A DNA stretch of 64,000 nucleotides. Origin: Mesobacillus jeotgali. GTDB taxonomy: Bacteria > Bacillota > Bacilli > Bacillales > Cytobacillaceae. The translations under genes were made by a program, and so were the position numbers. Under the pieces are notes generated by a model. That model did not search any database and was not told the DNA's origin. It saw only the letters and a list, made by a program, of their open reading frames with translations. The stretch spans positions 1,116,001 to 1,180,000 of the forward strand of contig NZ_FVZC01000009.1 of assembly GCF_900166585.1 (NCBI RefSeq). The letters run 5' to 3'. Below, piece by piece: positions 61,416 through 64,000 of this stretch (positions are counted from its first letter, which is position 1; every line of letters begins with the position of its first letter).

Positions 61416-64000
61416 ATGGGTACTGTTGAAAAAGAGATTAAGGATCAATCTTCCGTTGTTACCATGGTCGATAATTTAGTTGTGAAGGGCTTGTCTGCTT
61501 TAAAGAAAATGCGCGAAATGGATCAGGAAACAGTTGATAAAATTGTTAAGGAAATGGCACTTGCAGGGCTTGACCAGCATATGCCCCTTGCGAAAATGGC
61601 AGTCGAGGAAACAAAACGTGGAGTATATGAAGATAAAATCATCAAGAATATGTTTGCCACTGAATACGTTTATCACAATATTAAGTACGATAAAACAGCT
61701 GGTATCATAGAGGAAAATGAACATGAGGGAATGATTACAATTGCAGAACCGGTTGGTGTGATTGCCGGAGTAACGCCCGTTACCAATCCGACTTCCACAA
61801 CGATGTTCAAAGCGCTGATTTCAATAAAGACTCGCAACCCAATTATTTTTGCCTTTCACCCATCTGCACAAAAATGCAGCAGTGAAGCCGCAAGGATCCT
61901 TCGGGACGCTGCTATTAAGGCAGGGGCACCTGAGGATTGTGTTCAATGGATCGAAAAGCCTTCTTTGGAAGCCACTCAGGCTCTAATGAACCATTCGAAG
62001 ATTTCGATGATTTTAGCTACAGGGGGAGCGGGAATGGTAAAATCCGCTTACAGTTCAGGCAAGCCAGCTTTGGGAGTCGGACCAGGGAATGTTCCGTGTT
62101 ATATTGAACGCACTGCTAATGTAAAGAGATCTGTCAATGACCTGATTTTATCCAAAACATTTGACAACGGAATGATCTGTGCGTCTGAACAGGCAGTCAT
62201 CATAGACAAGGAAATTTATCATGAAGTAAAAACAGAGATGACTGCAAACAATTGCTATTTCTTAAACGAGGAAGAAAAGGCGAAGGTAGAGAAGCTTGTC
62301 ATCAACGAACATTCTTGTGCAGTGAACGCTGATATAGTAGGAATGCCGGCACACAGAATAGCGGAAATGGCAGGCATAGCCGTACCAGAAGAGACAAAAA
62401 TCCTTGTAGCTGAGCTTAAGGGTGTAGGGCCGCAATATCCTCTGTCCCGTGAAAAATTGAGCCCGGTGCTCGCTTGTTATAAAGTCAACGGAACGGAAGA
62501 AGGCCTAAAGCGTGCGGAAGAAATGCTAGAATTCGGCGGCCTCGGTCATTCGGCTGTTATCCACTCTACAAGCGATGAAGTCATCAAGTCATTTGGCTTA
62601 CGAATGAAGGCAGGCCGGATAATTGTCAATGCTCCATCATCCCAGGGTGCCATTGGGGACATCTACAACGCTTATCTTCCGTCACTGACCCTTGGCTGCG
62701 GAACATATGGCGGCAACTCAGTTTCTACAAACGTTGGGGCAGTCAACCTGATCAATGTTAAAAAAGTTGCGAGAAGGAACGTGAATATGCAGTGGTTTAA
62801 AGTACCTTCTAAGATTTATTTTGAAAAGAATTCAACACAGTATCTTGCTAAAATGCCGAAAATTACGAAGGCTTTCATCGTTACTGATCCTGGAATGGTC
62901 AAGCTTGGTTATGTTGACAGAGTACTTTACCACTTAAGGAAGCGTCCTGATTATGTTCACTGTGAAATCTTCTCGGAAGTCGAACCAGATCCTTCAATCG
63001 AAACAGTGATGAAAGGCGCTGAAATGATGGCAAACTTTGAGCCGGATGTCATCATTGCTCTTGGCGGGGGATCTGCAATGGACGCAGCAAAAGGCATGTG
63101 GCTGTTCTATGAATACCCAGAAGCGGATTTCCATGGTTTAAAGCAAAAATTCCTTGATATACGCAAAAGGATTGTCAAATATCCGCACCTCGGACGGAAA
63201 GCTCAATTTGTGGCTATCCCTACCACATCAGGTACAGGTTCTGAAGTGACATCCTTCTCGGTGATCACTGACAAAAAAGCAAATATCAAATATCCGCTCG
63301 CCGATTATGAATTGACACCAGACGTGGCAATCGTCGATCCGCAATTTGTCATGACAGTGCCAAAGCATATCACTGCAGATACAGGAATGGATGTTCTTAC
63401 ACACGCAATAGAAGCATATGTAAGCTGCATGGCCAATGACTATACAGACGGCCTTGCCATCAAGGCAATCCAGCTTATATTTGAATATCTGCCAAGAGCA
63501 TACCGAAATGGCCAGGACGAAGTGGCCCGAGAGAAGGTTCACAATGCCTCTACAATTGCCGGGATGGCTTTCGCCAACGCATTCCTTGGAATCAACCACA
63601 GCCTTGCCCATAAGCTTGGAGCGGAATTCCATATTGCGCACGGCCGTTCCAATACCATCCTGATGCCGCATGTTATCCGTTATAACGCAACAAAACCGAA
63701 AAAGTTCACTGCTTTCCCTAAATATGAAAGCTTTGTTGCGGACCAGCGCTATGCTGAAATTTCACGGATCCTGGGGTTACCGGCACGCACGACGGAAGAG
63801 GGAGTTGAAAGTCTGGTACAGGCCATTATCAGACTGGCAAAAGAAATGGAAATTCCGATGAGCATTGAAGCGAACGGGGTTGATAAAGCTGAATTTGAAG
63901 CTAAGGTCAATCAGTTGGCTGACCGGGCTTTCGAGGACCAGTGCACCACTGCGAACCCTAAACTGCCATTAGTATCCGAGCTGGCTGAAATTTATCGATT
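61416..64000 (+). CDS. adhE: Bifunctional acetaldehyde-CoA/alcohol dehydrogenase, 3' partial
   Basis: 861 codons are in the window without a stop; the usual length is about 865-870, so only the very end is missing. The ALDH half (1-440) has its catalytic Cys at about residue 255 (NGMICASEQAV). The iron-dependent alcohol dehydrogenase half has GGGSAMDAAKGMW, the metal His in HAIEAYVSC and HSLAHKLGAEFH. The enzyme converts acetyl-CoA to ethanol with two NADH in fermentation. AAGGAGG precedes ATG. A Rex/FNR-like operator upstream suggests induction at high NADH or low oxygen. Confidence 0.95.
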   Translation, partial: MGTVEKEIKDQSSVVTMVDNLVVKGLSALKKMREMDQETVDKIVKEMALAGLDQHMPLAKMAVEETKRGVYEDKIIKNMFATEYVYHNIKYDKTAGIIEENEHEGMITIAEPVGVIAGVTPVTNPTSTTMFKALISIKTRNPIIFAFHPSAQKCSSEAARILRDAAIKAGAPEDCVQWIEKPSLEATQALMNHSKISMILATGGAGMVKSAYSSGKPALGVGPGNVPCYIERTANVKRSVNDLILSKTFDNGMICASEQAVIIDKEIYHEVKTEMTANNCYFLNEEEKAKVEKLVINEHSCAVNADIVGMPAHRIAEMAGIAVPEETKILVAELKGVGPQYPLSREKLSPVLACYKVNGTEEGLKRAEEMLEFGGLGHSAVIHSTSDEVIKSFGLRMKAGRIIVNAPSSQGAIGDIYNAYLPSLTLGCGTYGGNSVSTNVGAVNLINVKKVARRNVNMQWFKVPSKIYFEKNSTQYLAKMPKITKAFIVTDPGMVKLGYVDRVLYHLRKRPDYVHCEIFSEVEPDPSIETVMKGAEMMANFEPDVIIALGGGSAMDAAKGMWLFYEYPEADFHGLKQKFLDIRKRIVKYPHLGRKAQFVAIPTTSGTGSEVTSFSVITDKKANIKYPLADYELTPDVAIVDPQFVMTVPKHITADTGMDVLTHAIEAYVSCMANDYTDGLAIKAIQLIFEYLPRAYRNGQDEVAREKVHNASTIAGMAFANAFLGINHSLAHKLGAEFHIAHGRSNTILMPHVIRYNATKPKKFTAFPKYESFVADQRYAEISRILGLPARTTEEGVESLVQAIIRLAKEMEIPMSIEANGVDKAEFEAKVNQLADRAFEDQCTTANPKLPLVSELAEIYR

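Overview
The window is chromosomal DNA of a low-GC, endospore-forming Bacillaceae. The signs are a CwlJ-type spore cortex hydrolase, an H-type small acid-soluble spore protein, a QoxABCD aa3 quinol oxidase, strong GGAGG ribosome binding sites, TTG/GTG starts and many hairpin-plus-U-tract terminators. Proteins resemble those of Bacillus/Mesobacillus-type organisms; I cannot fix a species. No rRNA, tRNA, insertion sequence, prophage or CRISPR array is visible.

Layout. 1-16 kb: mostly monocistronic housekeeping and stress genes: S9 peptidase (5' cut), nucleotidyltransferase, DJ-1/PfpI protein, SDR, CwlJ, DUF4362 lipoprotein, P-loop kinase, FAD dehydrogenase, a divergent DUF1206/chaB pair with sigma-B-like promoters, AraC regulator, VOC protein, a broken SRPBCC gene, a redoxin lipoprotein with an in-frame UGA, Mn-catalase-like protein and a J-domain protein. 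16-31 kb: acyl-ACP desaturase, formamidase next to a frameshifted EamA exporter, PfkB kinase behind a LacI-type operator, two DinB proteins, a GGDEF protein, M20 peptidase, UMF1-type MFS transporter, an NPP-like phosphatase, an HD hydrolase and a WGR/DUF4240 protein. 31.9-35.6 kb: an operon of one permease and two M20 hydrolases, probably importing and cleaving N-substituted amino acids. 36.0-36.66 kb: a non-coding tandem array with a strict 52-bp period, then a GH1 6-phospho-beta-glucosidase. 40.8-46.7 kb: a formate module (HTH protein, formate/nitrite transporter, Cys-type formate dehydrogenase, DUF1641 protein, two tiny proteins, FdhD). 47-54.7 kb: phosphatase, YdhK-type lipoprotein, TraB protein, DUF2935 protein and several very small proteins. 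54.8-58.7 kb: qoxABCD on the minus strand. 58.7-64 kb: a relic-rich gap (amidase fragment, small zinc-ribbon gene), a frameshifted SDR, then adhE running off the end.

The most interesting observation is on the minus strand at 12183-12707. A complete thioredoxin-fold lipoprotein is interrupted only by TGA at the first position of its CxxC motif. A 6-bp hairpin with a GGUCG loop begins 14 nt after the TGA, as expected for a bacterial SECIS element; this looks like a selenocysteine redoxin. By contrast, the formate dehydrogenase in this window has an ordinary Cys codon where many relatives use selenocysteine. Second is the 13-unit, 52-bp array, whose hairpin arms change in a compensatory way. 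Redox control is suggested by an FNR-type palindrome upstream of qoxA and a Rex/FNR-type palindrome upstream of adhE. Four genes are visibly broken (SRPBCC, EamA, SDR, amidase), and several genes of 31-54 codons are recovered that are easily missed.
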